Position numbers and translations under genes: made by a program | Shown here: piece by piece, positions 43,620 to 54,682 of the stretch | How positions within the stretch are numbered: position 1 is the stretch's first letter | Layout of the letters: each line of letters starts with the position of its first letter | From: M3007 sp044226205 | Lineage (GTDB): Bacteria; Bacteroidota; Bacteroidia; Chitinophagales; Saprospiraceae | Direction: 5' to 3' | Assembly (NCBI GenBank): GCA_044226205.1 | Contig: JBGAHL010000001.1 | Location: 124,001-188,000 of the forward strand | DNA: 64,000 nt | The notes under the pieces: model-generated | Seen by the model: only the letters and a program-made list of their open reading frames with translations | Told to the model about the DNA's origin: nothing | The model's database searches: none

Positions 43620-46600
43620 TTAGAAAGAGATGTTGGCGCCGATGGCATACGTTCTTGCACGCGGGTAAGCATTGTAGTCGATACCCAGGGACGGCACGTC
43701 GTCGATTTGTTTGTTGACGTTGACCTCGGGGTCCAGACCGCTGTATTTGGTGAACAGGGCCAGGTTCTGGCCGCTGGCGAATACGCGGAGGTTGGAGACA
43801 TACTTGCTTTTCAGCGGTACGTTGTAGCCGATCGTCAGGTCCTGCAAGCGGATGAAGTTGGCTTTTTCGAGGAAGCGCGTCGATACGTCCGGGGCGTTCA
43901 GGCGGCTTTCGCCGTTGCCGATTACGTCGGTCGTTACGTTACGGCCGTTACCCAGCGCACCAGCAGTAAACAGGGCGTTTGCCGTATTGTTGTACACGTA
44001 GTGACCAAACTGACCGTAGAAGAAGATGCTCAGGTCGAGATCGCCGTAGCTGAAGTTGTTGGTCAGACCGGCAGTGAATTTGGGAATCGGGCTGGCATCG
44101 ACAAATTTCTGGTAGTCGCCATTGTAGATGGTTACGCCATTTTCATCAAAGCCTACGAATTCGCGAACGAAGAAAGCAAACAGCGGCTGGCCTTCGGCGA
44201 TACGCTCGGCAAAAGCCTCGGACAGGCCCTGGCCGTTGATACGGCCGGTGTTGATCAGGCCAGCGAAGTCTTTGACCTCGTTTTTGTTGTAAGCGCCGTT
44301 GGCGGAAACGCGCCAGTTGAACTTGTCTTTTTTAACCGCAACCACATCGAGGGAGAGTTCCACGCCCTGGTTTTGAACGTTGGCATCCAGGTTTTTCCAA
44401 ACGAAGGGGTTCACAGCCGGCTGGGCGCTCACCACTTTGATCAGGAGATCCTTGGTATTTTTCTGATACAGGTCGATGCTACCCGAAACGCGGAAGTTCC
44501 AGAAGGCAAAGTCCACACCGATGTTGGTTTGCGTCGTGGTTTCCCATTTCAGATCGGGGTTGGGGAATGCGACCGAAGAAAGGCCGCCGCCACCTACCGA
44601 GTTGCCGTTGTCGATGTTCCAGTCGCCGTAGCGTTGGCGCTCCTGATACAGGTTGTGCGGGATGGCCTGGTTGCCCGTTTCGCCGTAGCCCAAACGGAGG
44701 GCCAGATCGGAGAACAGGTCGGGAACAAAGCTTTCCTCGGCCATACGCCATTTGAAGGCGAAGGAGGGGAAGTAGCCGTATTTGTTACCCGAACCGAATT
44801 TGGTGGAACCGTCGGCGCGAAGGGTGGCCGTGAACAGGTACTTGTCGCGGATACCGAGGTTTACGCGGCCGAAGTAGGACTGAAGTTCGTCGGTGAACAG
44901 ACTGGAGTTGATCGGTACGATAGAAGGCTGGAGGTTGCCGTTGGCATCTTTCACTGCGGCAGCAGCGAAGTTGTTGATCATCAGATTGACGTCGGCGGTA
45001 CGGAAGTTAGTGAACTGGTAGCGCTCCTGATTGAAGACGAATTTCTGGTAGGAGTAACCAGCCATAGCCGTCAGGTCAACATTACCGAAGTCGTTCGTGT
45101 AGGTAAAGTAGTTTTCCCACAGTTTGTTGCTGTTATCAATGTTGTTGATAAACAGGCTGCCGTGGCCGAAGAAGTCCTGGCCAGCGAGCAGGTCGCGGGA
45201 GTAAGCCGTTTTGCGACCCGATACCGAGCGGTCGTAGCCGAGCAAGGTCTTGAACGTAAGGCCGTCGAAGATTTTCACTTCGGCGTTGATGTTACCCAGG
45301 GCGCGGAGCGTATTCGTGTAGTCTTTGCTCAGGGTGTACATTGCCACCGGGTTGGGCTCGGAGTTCGATACCTGGCGGAGGCTGCCGTCGGCATTGTAAA
45401 CGGGCGCCGTAGGATTGGCTTTCAAAGCGTTGGCCCAGAGGTCGCCTTCGAAACCGGCGTTTTCCGTGATCGGAACACCGTCGTCATGCGTTTGCGAAAC
45501 AACGAAGTTGGTACCCAGTTTCAGGCGGTCGTCGAGGAACTTGCGCGAACCGTTGAAACGGCCCGAAACGCGTTTGATACCGCTGTTGATGATGATACCG
45601 TCCTGATCCAGGTAACCCAGCGAGAAGCGGTAGTCGCCTTTGCTGTCGCCATTTCCGAAGGAAAGGTTGTGGTTGCTGGAGAAACCCGTGCGGGTCACCT
45701 CGTCCTGCCAGTCGGTGCTTTTGCCGAAATCAACCGTGGAGGTAGCTACGCCCGGGTTGAGGTTCGACCAGCCGCGTACAAATTCGTCGCGACCGAGCAC
45801 GTCGTATTTCTTGGCAATTTGAGCGATGCCGAGCGTGTAACCGTATTCCAGTACACCCTTGCCGGCCTGGCCGCTTTTGGTGGTGATGATCACAACGCCG
45901 TTGGCGCCGCGCGAACCGTAGATAGCCGTAGCCGAAGCATCCTTGAGGATGTCGATGCTGGCGATATCGCTGGGATTCAGGAAGTTGAGCGGGTTGCGGG
46001 CAGCCGTGGAACCGATACCGCCGTCGTTCACATTACCCGTCGTTTCGTCGCCGCCGAGCGGAACACCGTCGACAACAAAAAGCGGGTTGTTGCCGCTACG
46101 CACCGACGTTGTACCGCGGATACGGATGTTGATGCCTGCGCCAGGTTCACCGCTGTTGTTGGTAACGCTTACGCCTGCAGCGCGACCCTGAATGAGTTGC
46201 TCCGGCGCAACAACGTTGCGGTTAAAGTTCTGTTCAGTGATGGATGTCACTGCGCCGGTAGCGTCGCTTTTTTTGACCGTGCCGTAGCCTACGACTACGA
46301 CTTCGTCCAGCAGCGTACCCGGTTTCAGGGCAGCCAGCACCTCGTTGGAGGAGCCCAGCGTGATGGTCATCTCCGCGTAGCCCGTGTAGGCAAAACGCAG
46401 TTGCTGAGCACCTTCCGGTACCTCGACGGTGTAATTGCCATCGATGTCGGTCGTCGAACCGCGCGTGGTACCGACAACAGAAACCGTAGCGCCGATCAGC
46501 GCTTCTCCGGATTCAGCATCGGTGACTTTGCCCCTTACGGTGCGTTGCGACCAAGCAGCGCTGGCCAGCAGCATCAGCAATGCCACCAGCAACCCAGACT

Positions 46601-46625
46601 TGGAAAGGGTGTGCAAAAACTTCAT
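43620..46625 (-). CDS. SusC/RagA-family TonB-dependent outer-membrane transporter
   Basis: 1001 residues from ATG 46625 (signal MKFLHTLSKSGLL...AAWSQ); an in-frame upstream ATG would add 13 residues. Order of domains: carboxypeptidase-D-regulatory-like domain (about 22-100, RTVRGKVTDAESGEALIGAT), TonB box/plug beginning DEVVVVGYGTVKKSDATGAV, then a 22-strand barrel to the C-terminal YAIGANISF with terminal Phe. It lacks the extra N-terminal anti-sigma-signalling (STN) domain. It imports a substrate delivered by the SusD lipoprotein in a TonB-driven step. Upstream lies a putative promoter and a roughly 190-base leader. Confidence 0.95.
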   Translation of the reverse strand: MKFLHTLSKSGLLVALLMLLASAAWSQRTVRGKVTDAESGEALIGATVSVVGTTRGSTTDIDGNYTVEVPEGAQQLRFAYTGYAEMTITLGSSNEVLAALKPGTLLDEVVVVGYGTVKKSDATGAVTSITEQNFNRNVVAPEQLIQGRAAGVSVTNNSGEPGAGINIRIRGTTSVRSGNNPLFVVDGVPLGGDETTGNVNDGGIGSTAARNPLNFLNPSDIASIDILKDASATAIYGSRGANGVVIITTKSGQAGKGVLEYGYTLGIAQIAKKYDVLGRDEFVRGWSNLNPGVATSTVDFGKSTDWQDEVTRTGFSSNHNLSFGNGDSKGDYRFSLGYLDQDGIIINSGIKRVSGRFNGSRKFLDDRLKLGTNFVVSQTHDDGVPITENAGFEGDLWANALKANPTAPVYNADGSLRQVSNSEPNPVAMYTLSKDYTNTLRALGNINAEVKIFDGLTFKTLLGYDRSVSGRKTAYSRDLLAGQDFFGHGSLFINNIDNSNKLWENYFTYTNDFGNVDLTAMAGYSYQKFVFNQERYQFTNFRTADVNLMINNFAAAAVKDANGNLQPSIVPINSSLFTDELQSYFGRVNLGIRDKYLFTATLRADGSTKFGSGNKYGYFPSFAFKWRMAEESFVPDLFSDLALRLGYGETGNQAIPHNLYQERQRYGDWNIDNGNSVGGGGLSSVAFPNPDLKWETTTQTNIGVDFAFWNFRVSGSIDLYQKNTKDLLIKVVSAQPAVNPFVWKNLDANVQNQGVELSLDVVAVKKDKFNWRVSANGAYNKNEVKDFAGLINTGRINGQGLSEAFAERIAEGQPLFAFFVREFVGFDENGVTIYNGDYQKFVDASPIPKFTAGLTNNFSYGDLDLSIFFYGQFGHYVYNNTANALFTAGALGNGRNVTTDVIGNGESRLNAPDVSTRFLEKANFIRLQDLTIGYNVPLKSKYVSNLRVFASGQNLALFTKYSGLDPEVNVNKQIDDVPSLGIDYNAYPRARTYAIGANISF

Positions 46626-46810
46626 ACGAAAGTGAGTTAAGTTTAGTGAAAGAATATGATTCACACGAAGTGAAGTTCCTCACGATTTAGGGAGAAAACT
46701 AAAAATCAATCTTTCAAAGCCTTCATTATCAAGGCAATGAAAAACCCTGATTAAAAACGGTTGGAGGGGAAGGCAATAGGCTTATGTGTGTGTGTTACAC
46801 TAAGGCGGGG

Positions 46811-46842
46811 CTAAGGTAGCAATTCAATTATGATTTGTGCAA
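46811..46842 (-). promoter_or_regulatory. Candidate promoter of the susC-susD operon
   Basis: On the minus strand TTG (46842-46840) and TACCTTAG (46818-46811, one base off TAnnTTTG) are separated by 21 bases, the same spacing as in the clpC promoter candidate. This would give a leader of about 180 bases before the susC ATG. Confidence 0.4.
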
Positions 46843-46979
46843 CGCCTTTTTTGGCAAAGTTTTTAATGGTCATTTCCGCAATAAAATTAATGATGTTTTG
46901 AATTACCAAACCATACAAAATGATTCCAATTTACCGAACCGGTTTTTCTGAGGGATCAAACAGACTGGGCGCTTTCTGC

Positions 46980-46987
46980 TACATTTG
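46980..46987 (+). promoter_or_regulatory. Candidate -7 element of the agmatine deiminase gene
   Basis: TACATTTG is a full match to TAnnTTTG and lies 18 bases before the ATG at 47006. No TTG is present at 19-21 bases upstream. Confidence 0.4.
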
Positions 46988-47005
46988 CGGGCAAATTCTA
47001 CCCGT

Positions 47006-48058
47006 ATGCCCTCAACTATTCCGTCGCGACGCCTGCCCGCCGAATGGGAACCGCAAAGTGCCGTACAACTCACGTTCCCGCACGAAAATTCGGACTGGGC
47101 CGACTCCCTATCCGAAGTCATGCCCTGCTTTTTACAAATCGCCGGCGCCGTCAGCCGCTTCGAGGATGTCGTGATCGTTTGCCCCAACCCGATGGAGACC
47201 CGTGATTTACTGCCTGCCGACGAACGCCTGCACCGCTTCCGTTTGCTTGGCATCCCTTCCAACGATACCTGGGCCCGCGATCACGGTGGCATCAGCATCG
47301 AGGAGAACGGCCACCCGGTCGTCCTCGATTTCGTGTTCAACGGCTGGGGCCTGAAATTCCCGGCCGACAAAGACAACCTGATCACCGGCGCCATGCAACA
47401 AATGCAGGACGTGTTCAATGCACCCGTTCGCCCCGGCGGACTCGTGCTCGAAGGCGGCGGCATCGAAAGCGACGGCGCAGGCACCCTGCTCACCACGGCA
47501 GAATGCCTGCTTTCGCCCAACCGCAACCCGCATTTGAGCAAGGCCGAAATCGAAACGCGGCTGAAAGAACTCTTTGGCCTCCAGCGCGTCCTCTGGCTCC
47601 ACCACGGCTATCTGGCCGGCGACGATACGGATTCCCATATCGACACCCTGGCGCGTTTTTGCTCAAAAGATACCATCGCTTACGTCAAATGCGACAACCC
47701 GGCCGATGAACACTACGAAGAACTCGCGAAAATGGAAGCGGAATTGCGCGAATTCCGAACCCTCGACGGCCATCCCTACCAACTCGTCCCGCTTCCCTGG
47801 CCGGAACCGATTCATGCCCCCGATGGACATCGCCTGCCAGCCACCTATGCCAACTTCCTGATTATAAATGGCGCTGTGCTGGTGCCCACTTATCGCGTGC
47901 CGCAAGACGCAGTAGCGATCCGCATTTTTCAGCAAATTTTCCCCGACCGCGAAATCATCGGAATCGATTGCCGGCCGCTCATCGCGCAACATGGTTCGCT
48001 GCATTGTGTTACTATGCAGTATCCGGCCGGTGTGGTCAAATCCGCCAGCCAGGCATAA
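47006..48058 (+). CDS. aguA: Agmatine deiminase (peptidyl-arginine deiminase family)
   Basis: 350 residues from ATG 47006 (LPAEWEPQSAVQLTFPH follows shortly; an upstream in-frame start would overlap the promoter element). It hydrolyses agmatine to N-carbamoylputrescine and ammonia. Family motifs are NDTWARDHGGISI, LVLEGGGIESDGAGTLLTT and, near the C-terminus, SLHCVTMQYPAG with the nucleophilic Cys. The next gene encodes the amidase for the second step, 27 bp downstream, which supports the assignment. Together they form an arginine decarboxylase-dependent route to putrescine; no arginine decarboxylase gene is in the window. Confidence 0.92.
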   Translation: MPSTIPSRRLPAEWEPQSAVQLTFPHENSDWADSLSEVMPCFLQIAGAVSRFEDVVIVCPNPMETRDLLPADERLHRFRLLGIPSNDTWARDHGGISIEENGHPVVLDFVFNGWGLKFPADKDNLITGAMQQMQDVFNAPVRPGGLVLEGGGIESDGAGTLLTTAECLLSPNRNPHLSKAEIETRLKELFGLQRVLWLHHGYLAGDDTDSHIDTLARFCSKDTIAYVKCDNPADEHYEELAKMEAELREFRTLDGHPYQLVPLPWPEPIHAPDGHRLPATYANFLIINGAVLVPTYRVPQDAVAIRIFQQIFPDREIIGIDCRPLIAQHGSLHCVTMQYPAGVVKSASQA

Positions 48059-48085
48059 ACCGAATTTTACCGCTACCTTAATATA

Positions 48086-48973
48086 ATGAGTAAAATCCTG
48101 AAAGTCGGCCTCGTCCAGCAGGCCAATACCCCCGACCAAAGCGCCAACATGCGCAAATCTCTCGACGGCATCGCCGCATGCGCGGCCCGGGGGGCGCAAC
48201 TTGTCGTCTTGCAGGAACTGCATTGCGGCATCTATTTCTGCCAGGCCGAAGACACCGCCATGTTCGACCTGGCGCAACCCGTTCCCGGTCCCGAAACGGA
48301 GATTTTTTCGGCTGCCGCGCGCGATCACGGCGTCGTTCTGGTCACTTCTCTTTTTGAAAAACGCGCCCCCGGTTTGTACCACAACACGGCGGTCGTTTTT
48401 GAAAAAGACGGCAGCATGGCAGGCAAATACCGGAAAATGCACATCCCCGACGACCCGGCTTATTACGAAAAATTCTACTTCACACCCGGCGATCTGGGTT
48501 TTCAACCCATCCAGACCTCCGTCGGGAAACTGGGCGTACTGGTCTGCTGGGATCAATGGTACCCCGAAGCGGCCCGTCTCATGGCATTGGCCGGCGCCGA
48601 AATGCTGATCTACCCCACCGCTATCGGCTGGGAAAGTACCGATCCCGAGGCAGAAAAGTCGCGCCAGCACGATGCCTGGCATACCATCCAGCGCGGTCAC
48701 GCGGTAGCCAACGGCCTGCCCGTAATCAGCGTCAATCGCACGGGCCACGAACCCGACTGGTCGGGCGTGACGGGCGGCATCCAGTTTTGGGGGCAAAGTT
48801 TCGTCGCAGGGCCGCAGGGTGAAATTCTTTACCAGGCTGGGTCCGATCTCGAAACCAACGCCGTGGTAGAAGTGGATTTGCAACGCAGCGAAGATGTCCG
48901 CCGCATCTGGCCTTTCCTGCGCGACCGCCGAATCGATTTTTACGGCGACCTGACCAAAAGATTTATTGATTAA
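48086..48973 (+). CDS. aguB: N-carbamoylputrescine amidase (carbon-nitrogen hydrolase)
   Basis: 295-residue nitrilase-superfamily enzyme that converts N-carbamoylputrescine to putrescine, CO2 and ammonia. The Glu-Lys-Cys triad is seen in LVVLQELHCG, KYRKMHIPDD and GVLVCWDQWYPEAAR. The motif HIPDDPAYYEKFYFTPGD is typical of the plant/bacterial AguB group. It follows agmatine deiminase by 27 bp and precedes the acyl-CoA carboxylase by 38 bp on the same strand. Confidence 0.93.
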   Translation: MSKILKVGLVQQANTPDQSANMRKSLDGIAACAARGAQLVVLQELHCGIYFCQAEDTAMFDLAQPVPGPETEIFSAAARDHGVVLVTSLFEKRAPGLYHNTAVVFEKDGSMAGKYRKMHIPDDPAYYEKFYFTPGDLGFQPIQTSVGKLGVLVCWDQWYPEAARLMALAGAEMLIYPTAIGWESTDPEAEKSRQHDAWHTIQRGHAVANGLPVISVNRTGHEPDWSGVTGGIQFWGQSFVAGPQGEILYQAGSDLETNAVVEVDLQRSEDVRRIWPFLRDRRIDFYGDLTKRFID

Positions 48974-49011
48974 ACAGCGCCCCGCTTTTGTCCCTAACCA
49001 CCGCAACACTC

Positions 49012-50655
<1,644 letters not shown>

Positions 50656-50738
50656 TTTGACCATTGCACAACAAACAGCACATCAGAGGCCTTCTACGTT
50701 TGAGGTAACATTGTCTAACATTTTTCACCTGTTCCAAA

Positions 50739-51116
50739 ATGACAAAATCCCGTCTTCCTCAATTGTATTTCGGTTTTTTCGCGGCTTACATGGCCGGTAT
50801 CAGCCATTTGAATCTGCCCGCTTCGGTCCTGATTATGGTTGTCGTCGCATTGTTTGGCTGGCAACTCATGCGTCCTTCGACCGTTCTAGGCTATCTGCTT
50901 TTGATCATTAGTATTGTTTTTTCACTTTTCTACGCAGGCTCCATCGTTCGAATACTATTGGATAATTTCGAGCCATTTCTCCGGCTGGAATCCCAGATTG
51001 GCTTTGCTTTGAATATTGTTTTTGCCATCTCAAACCTGGCGTTTGCAGTTTATTGGCTCAAACAAATTTCGACCGGAGGTGTTTCCACTCATCGACTCCG
51101 TTCTTCGCAGCACTAA
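50739..51116 (+). CDS. Small integral membrane protein of unknown function
   Basis: 125 residues with four predicted membrane spans (about 8-25, 28-46, 48-68 and 85-106). The short polar N-terminus MTKSRLPQ and the polar C-terminal tail (STGGVSTHRLRSSQH) suggest cytoplasmic ends. No family was recognised. The GNAT gene begins with a GTG 8 bases downstream, so the two may be cotranscribed. Base composition is more AT-rich than in neighbouring genes, which may reflect the membrane segments or a recent arrival. Confidence 0.65.
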   Translation: MTKSRLPQLYFGFFAAYMAGISHLNLPASVLIMVVVALFGWQLMRPSTVLGYLLLIISIVFSLFYAGSIVRILLDNFEPFLRLESQIGFALNIVFAISNLAFAVYWLKQISTGGVSTHRLRSSQH

Positions 51117-51124
51117 ATCCACAC

Positions 51125-51640
51125 GTGTTCTCCGTCAGACAAATTAACCGTTCCGAACTGCCCACGCTGCTCGAGTTTGCTGAGCGCACCTTTCGCATCG
51201 CGTTTCAGCACCTCAACGAGCCGGAAATGTTCGAAACCTATTGCCGGACGGTTTTTACGGCCGGGCAATTCGAACGTCAGTTTCTTGATCCTTCCGCGCA
51301 ATTCTGGTGGGGCCGGGTCGACGATCAGTTCGCCGCTTACACCAAACTCAATCTCGCCGCACCGCCGCCCGACATGGCCGGGGCAAGCGGAATTCAGGTG
51401 GAACGGCTGTACGTCGACCCTGCCTTTCAGCGCATGGGCATCGGTGAAAAGATGCTTCAACATGCGCATCAGATCGCGCAATCGATTGGCGTACAGTGGG
51501 TTTGGCTGAGCACCTGGAAAGACACGCCCGATAGTCTCCGTTTTTATCAGCGATGTGGCTTCGAGGTGTACGGCGAAGAAATTTTTTGGCTTGGAGAGGA
51601 GCCGCAGGAAGATTGGTTGATGCGAAAGCCCGTATCGTGA
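51125..51640 (+). CDS. GNAT-family N-acetyltransferase
   Basis: 171 residues from a GTG at 51125, chosen because the family fold starts there (FSVRQINRSELPTLLEFAERTF); the longer ORF overlaps the upstream gene. Motif A, which binds acetyl-CoA, reads VERLYVDPAFQRMGIGEKML (Q/RxxGxG/A as QRMGIG), and motif B includes FYQRCGFEVYGE. The overall form resembles spermidine/spermine- or ribosomal-protein-type GNATs. The acceptor is unknown. Being near the putrescine genes, a polyamine acetyltransferase is possible but unsupported. Confidence 0.85.
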   Translation: MFSVRQINRSELPTLLEFAERTFRIAFQHLNEPEMFETYCRTVFTAGQFERQFLDPSAQFWWGRVDDQFAAYTKLNLAAPPPDMAGASGIQVERLYVDPAFQRMGIGEKMLQHAHQIAQSIGVQWVWLSTWKDTPDSLRFYQRCGFEVYGEEIFWLGEEPQEDWLMRKPVS

Positions 51641-51749
51641 AGCAGCAAACATTCGACAGTCGGGGCATTTGGAGCCGATAAATGCCACTTGCCGTGGGCA
51701 TGTCGAATGTGACGGGTGTCTTATCTTGCCCCAAAAACATCGTGTTCGC

Positions 51750-54638
51750 ATGAGCGTCATTCGCCACCTTCTTTTTGCCGGAATATTGTCAGCAGGGACT
51801 GTCGCATTTGCCCAGCAGCCCTCTCCCACCCCCGCCGAAAGCCGGCTTCAAAGCTATGAGCAGCGCAAAGCGCTTGCAGCCAACTCGCTGGTTGCGCAAG
51901 TGCCAGCCGCCAACATCGGGCCGAGTATATTTTCCTGCCGCGTCACCGATGTGGACGTCAACCCGGCCGACCCTACGGAAATGTACGTCGCCTACGCTTC
52001 GGGCGGGCTGTGGCATACGACCAACAACGGAACCAGTTTTACACCTGTATTCGACCATGAAGCCTCGATGACCATCGGAGACATCGCCGTGGACTGGGCG
52101 TCGGGCGTGATTTGGGTAGGCACCGGCGAAAACAACTCCAGTCGTTCGTCGTACGCCGGCACGGGCATGTACCGCAGCGCCGACGGCGGCAAAACCTGGG
52201 AATGGCGTGGTCTGCCGGAAAGCCATCATATCGGGCGGGTCGTGTTGCACCCGAACAACCCCGACGTACTCTGGGTAGCTGTATTGGGGCACCTCTACTC
52301 CCCCAACCCGGAGCGCGGCGTGTACAAAAGCACGGACGGCGGCAAAACCTGGAACCGAACGCTTTTTGCCGATGAAAACAGCGGCGCCATCGACCTCTGC
52401 CTCGATCCGGCCACCCCCGACATCCTGTATGCCGCTACCTGGCAACGCGAGCGCAGAGCCTGGAATTTTAGCGGAGCCGGCCAGGGCTCCGGCATCTGGA
52501 AAAGCACGGACGGAGGGCAAACCTGGACCCGCCTGAATACCGCCGAAAGCGGGTTCCCTTCCGGCCCTTATGTCGGCCGAATCGGCTTGTGCGCCGGGCG
52601 TTCGGGCAATCAAACCGTCCTCTATGCCAGCCTGGACAACCAACAGCCCAAACCCAAAAAAGAGGATAAAAAGGGCGACGCGCTCACGAAGGACGACTTG
52701 CGCGCCATGAGCAAAACAGATTTTCTCAAACTCAATGACACTCGACTGGGTACGTTTTTGAAAAACAACGATTTCCCCGAAAAATACACGGCTAAAAAAG
52801 TCAAAGACCTTGTCGAGAAAAACAAAATCACGCCGCTCACGCTCGTGGAATACCTGGAAGACGCCAACAGCAACCTGTTTGAAACCAATTATACCGGCGC
52901 CGAAGTGTACCGAAGCGATGACGGCGGACTTCACTGGCGCAAAACGCATGACGAACCGCTCGACGGGATCAATTTTACCTACGGCTATTATTTCTCCAAT
53001 ATCCGCTGCTTGCCCAACGATCCCGACAAGGTGTATCTGCTTGGTTTCTACATCATTAGCAGTCAGGATGGCGGAAAAACCTGGAAAAGTATCAACGGCG
53101 ACAACGTCCACGTGGACCACCATTCGCTCTGGCTAAACCCCGCCCGGCCGGGTCATCTGGTCAATGGCAACGACGGCGGCCTCAACATCAGTTGGGACAA
53201 CGGCGCGTCGTGGATCAAATGCAACAACCCGCCTGTTGGCCAGTTTTACGCAGTGGCCACGGACAATGCCGAGTCTTACCAGGTGTACGGCGGAGCGCAG
53301 GACAACGGCGTTTGGGTCGGGCCTTCCAATTACGAAGCTTCGGCCAGCTGGCAACAAACCGGCCGATACCCCTACGAAGAACTGATCAGCGGCGACGGCA
53401 TGCAAATCGCCGTCGATACCCGCGAAAACGATATCGTGTATGCCGGCTACCAGTTCGGCAATTATTTCAGGTTCAACCGCAGCACGGGTGCATCCAGATT
53501 TATCACCCCCAAACACGAACTGGGCGAACGCCCGCTGCGCTTCAACTGGCAATCGCCCATCTGGCTCAGCCGTCACAATCAGGATGTGCTGTACCTGGGC
53601 GCCCACAAACTTTATCGCTCTTTCGACAAGGGGACCAACTGGGAAGCCCTCAGCGGCGACCTCACCCAGGGCGGCAAGGCTGGCAATGTGCCCTACGGCA
53701 CCCTGTCGAGTATTTGTGAAAGCCCGCTCAAATTCGGCCTGCTTTACACCGGCTCCGACGACGGGCTTATTCACCTCAGCCGCGACGGCGGCGATACCTG
53801 GACGCGCATTTCCGACTCCCTGCCGCAGCACCTCTGGGTGTCGCGCGTCATCGCATCTTCACATGTCAAAAGCCGCGTGTATGCCAGTCTCAACGGGTAT
53901 CGATGGGATGATTTTACCGCCTACCTGTACGCATCCGACGACTATGGTCAGCACTGGACGCGCATCGGGCTCGACCTGCCGGCAGAGCCCATCAACGTGG
54001 TACGGGAAGACCCCGTAAATCCCGACCTGCTCTATGTTGGCACCGACCACGGTTTGTACATTTCGCTCGATCGCGGTCAACATTTTCAGGCCCTGGGCAA
54101 GGATTTTCCGGCCGTTGCCGTACACGACCTGGCCATCCAGGCCACTGCAAACGACCTGATTGTCGGGACCCACGGCAGGTCCATGTACAAAATAAGTGTA
54201 GCCCACATCCAACAATTAAACTCCGAAGTGCTGGACAGCACGCTTTTCCTGTTTGATCTTCCCGCGACTACTTTTTCAAAAAACTGGGGCAAAAAACGCC
54301 CCTGGCAAGAACTCAAGAACCCCGAACTGCCAGTCGAATTTTACAGCAAGAATGACGGAAAAATGAACTGGCAGGTCCGTACAAAAGACGGTTTGGTCTT
54401 AAATTATGGTACGACGGATTGTGTTAAAGGATTTAACTCTTTTACCTTCGCCTTGGATATTCGCGAGGAGTCGCTGAAAAAATACCTGAAATTTCTTGAA
54501 ACCGATCGTAAAGACGACGTCAAATCTGTCGACATAAATAAAGCTGACACAGGCAAATTTTACCTTCAAAAGGGGGGGTATATCCTTGAACTGGAAAAAG
54601 ACAATTTTAAGACAGCCAAGGAATTTGTTATTGAATAA
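51750..54638 (+). CDS. Secreted sortilin/VPS10-like BNR-repeat (beta-propeller) protein
   Basis: 962 residues from ATG 51750, where a signal peptide begins (MSVIRHLLFAGILSAGTVAFA). Repeated BNR/Asp-box motifs (SADGGKTWEW, STDGGKTWNR, STDGGQTWTR, SQDGGKTWKS, SRDGGDTWTR) define two beta-propellers, one from about 40 to 300 and another from about 400 to 830, as in VPS10/sortilin-type and xyloglucanase-like (GH74) proteins. A Lys/Asp-rich insertion of about 80 residues (about 305-385, KPKKEDKKGD) separates them. The C-terminal 110 residues form a separate domain without a recognisable T9SS sorting sequence. No catalytic residues of GH74 were identified, so an enzymatic role is not claimed. Confidence 0.85.
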   Translation: MSVIRHLLFAGILSAGTVAFAQQPSPTPAESRLQSYEQRKALAANSLVAQVPAANIGPSIFSCRVTDVDVNPADPTEMYVAYASGGLWHTTNNGTSFTPVFDHEASMTIGDIAVDWASGVIWVGTGENNSSRSSYAGTGMYRSADGGKTWEWRGLPESHHIGRVVLHPNNPDVLWVAVLGHLYSPNPERGVYKSTDGGKTWNRTLFADENSGAIDLCLDPATPDILYAATWQRERRAWNFSGAGQGSGIWKSTDGGQTWTRLNTAESGFPSGPYVGRIGLCAGRSGNQTVLYASLDNQQPKPKKEDKKGDALTKDDLRAMSKTDFLKLNDTRLGTFLKNNDFPEKYTAKKVKDLVEKNKITPLTLVEYLEDANSNLFETNYTGAEVYRSDDGGLHWRKTHDEPLDGINFTYGYYFSNIRCLPNDPDKVYLLGFYIISSQDGGKTWKSINGDNVHVDHHSLWLNPARPGHLVNGNDGGLNISWDNGASWIKCNNPPVGQFYAVATDNAESYQVYGGAQDNGVWVGPSNYEASASWQQTGRYPYEELISGDGMQIAVDTRENDIVYAGYQFGNYFRFNRSTGASRFITPKHELGERPLRFNWQSPIWLSRHNQDVLYLGAHKLYRSFDKGTNWEALSGDLTQGGKAGNVPYGTLSSICESPLKFGLLYTGSDDGLIHLSRDGGDTWTRISDSLPQHLWVSRVIASSHVKSRVYASLNGYRWDDFTAYLYASDDYGQHWTRIGLDLPAEPINVVREDPVNPDLLYVGTDHGLYISLDRGQHFQALGKDFPAVAVHDLAIQATANDLIVGTHGRSMYKISVAHIQQLNSEVLDSTLFLFDLPATTFSKNWGKKRPWQELKNPELPVEFYSKNDGKMNWQVRTKDGLVLNYGTTDCVKGFNSFTFALDIREESLKKYLKFLETDRKDDVKSVDINKADTGKFYLQKGGYILELEKDNFKTAKEFVIE

Positions 54639-54682
54639 GCTTGTTACAAACCGGAATCAATCACAAAACCAGTTCATCTACA

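Larger units (their letters stand above)
46626..47005. other. Divergent intergenic region, susC / agmatine deiminase
   Basis: 380 bases without a gene. The region is AT-rich compared with its flanks. It holds the susC promoter candidate (46811-46842), a short GT repeat (about 46783-46793) and the TACATTTG element of the agmatine deiminase gene (46980-46987). No conserved riboswitch or tRNA structure was recognised. Confidence 0.6.

Noticed and set aside
35213..46625. Polysaccharide utilisation locus
   Set aside because: SusC and SusD are present, but there is no glycoside hydrolase, lyase, sulfatase or carbohydrate sensor in the window, so the substrate cannot be called glycan.
43611..46640. 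1009-codon plus-strand ORF covering the whole of susC in antisense
   Set aside because: The susC reading is full length with signal peptide, plug and barrel features and continues into susD. The antisense ORF has no recognisable motifs and is a by-product of GC-rich codon usage that avoids stops in that frame.
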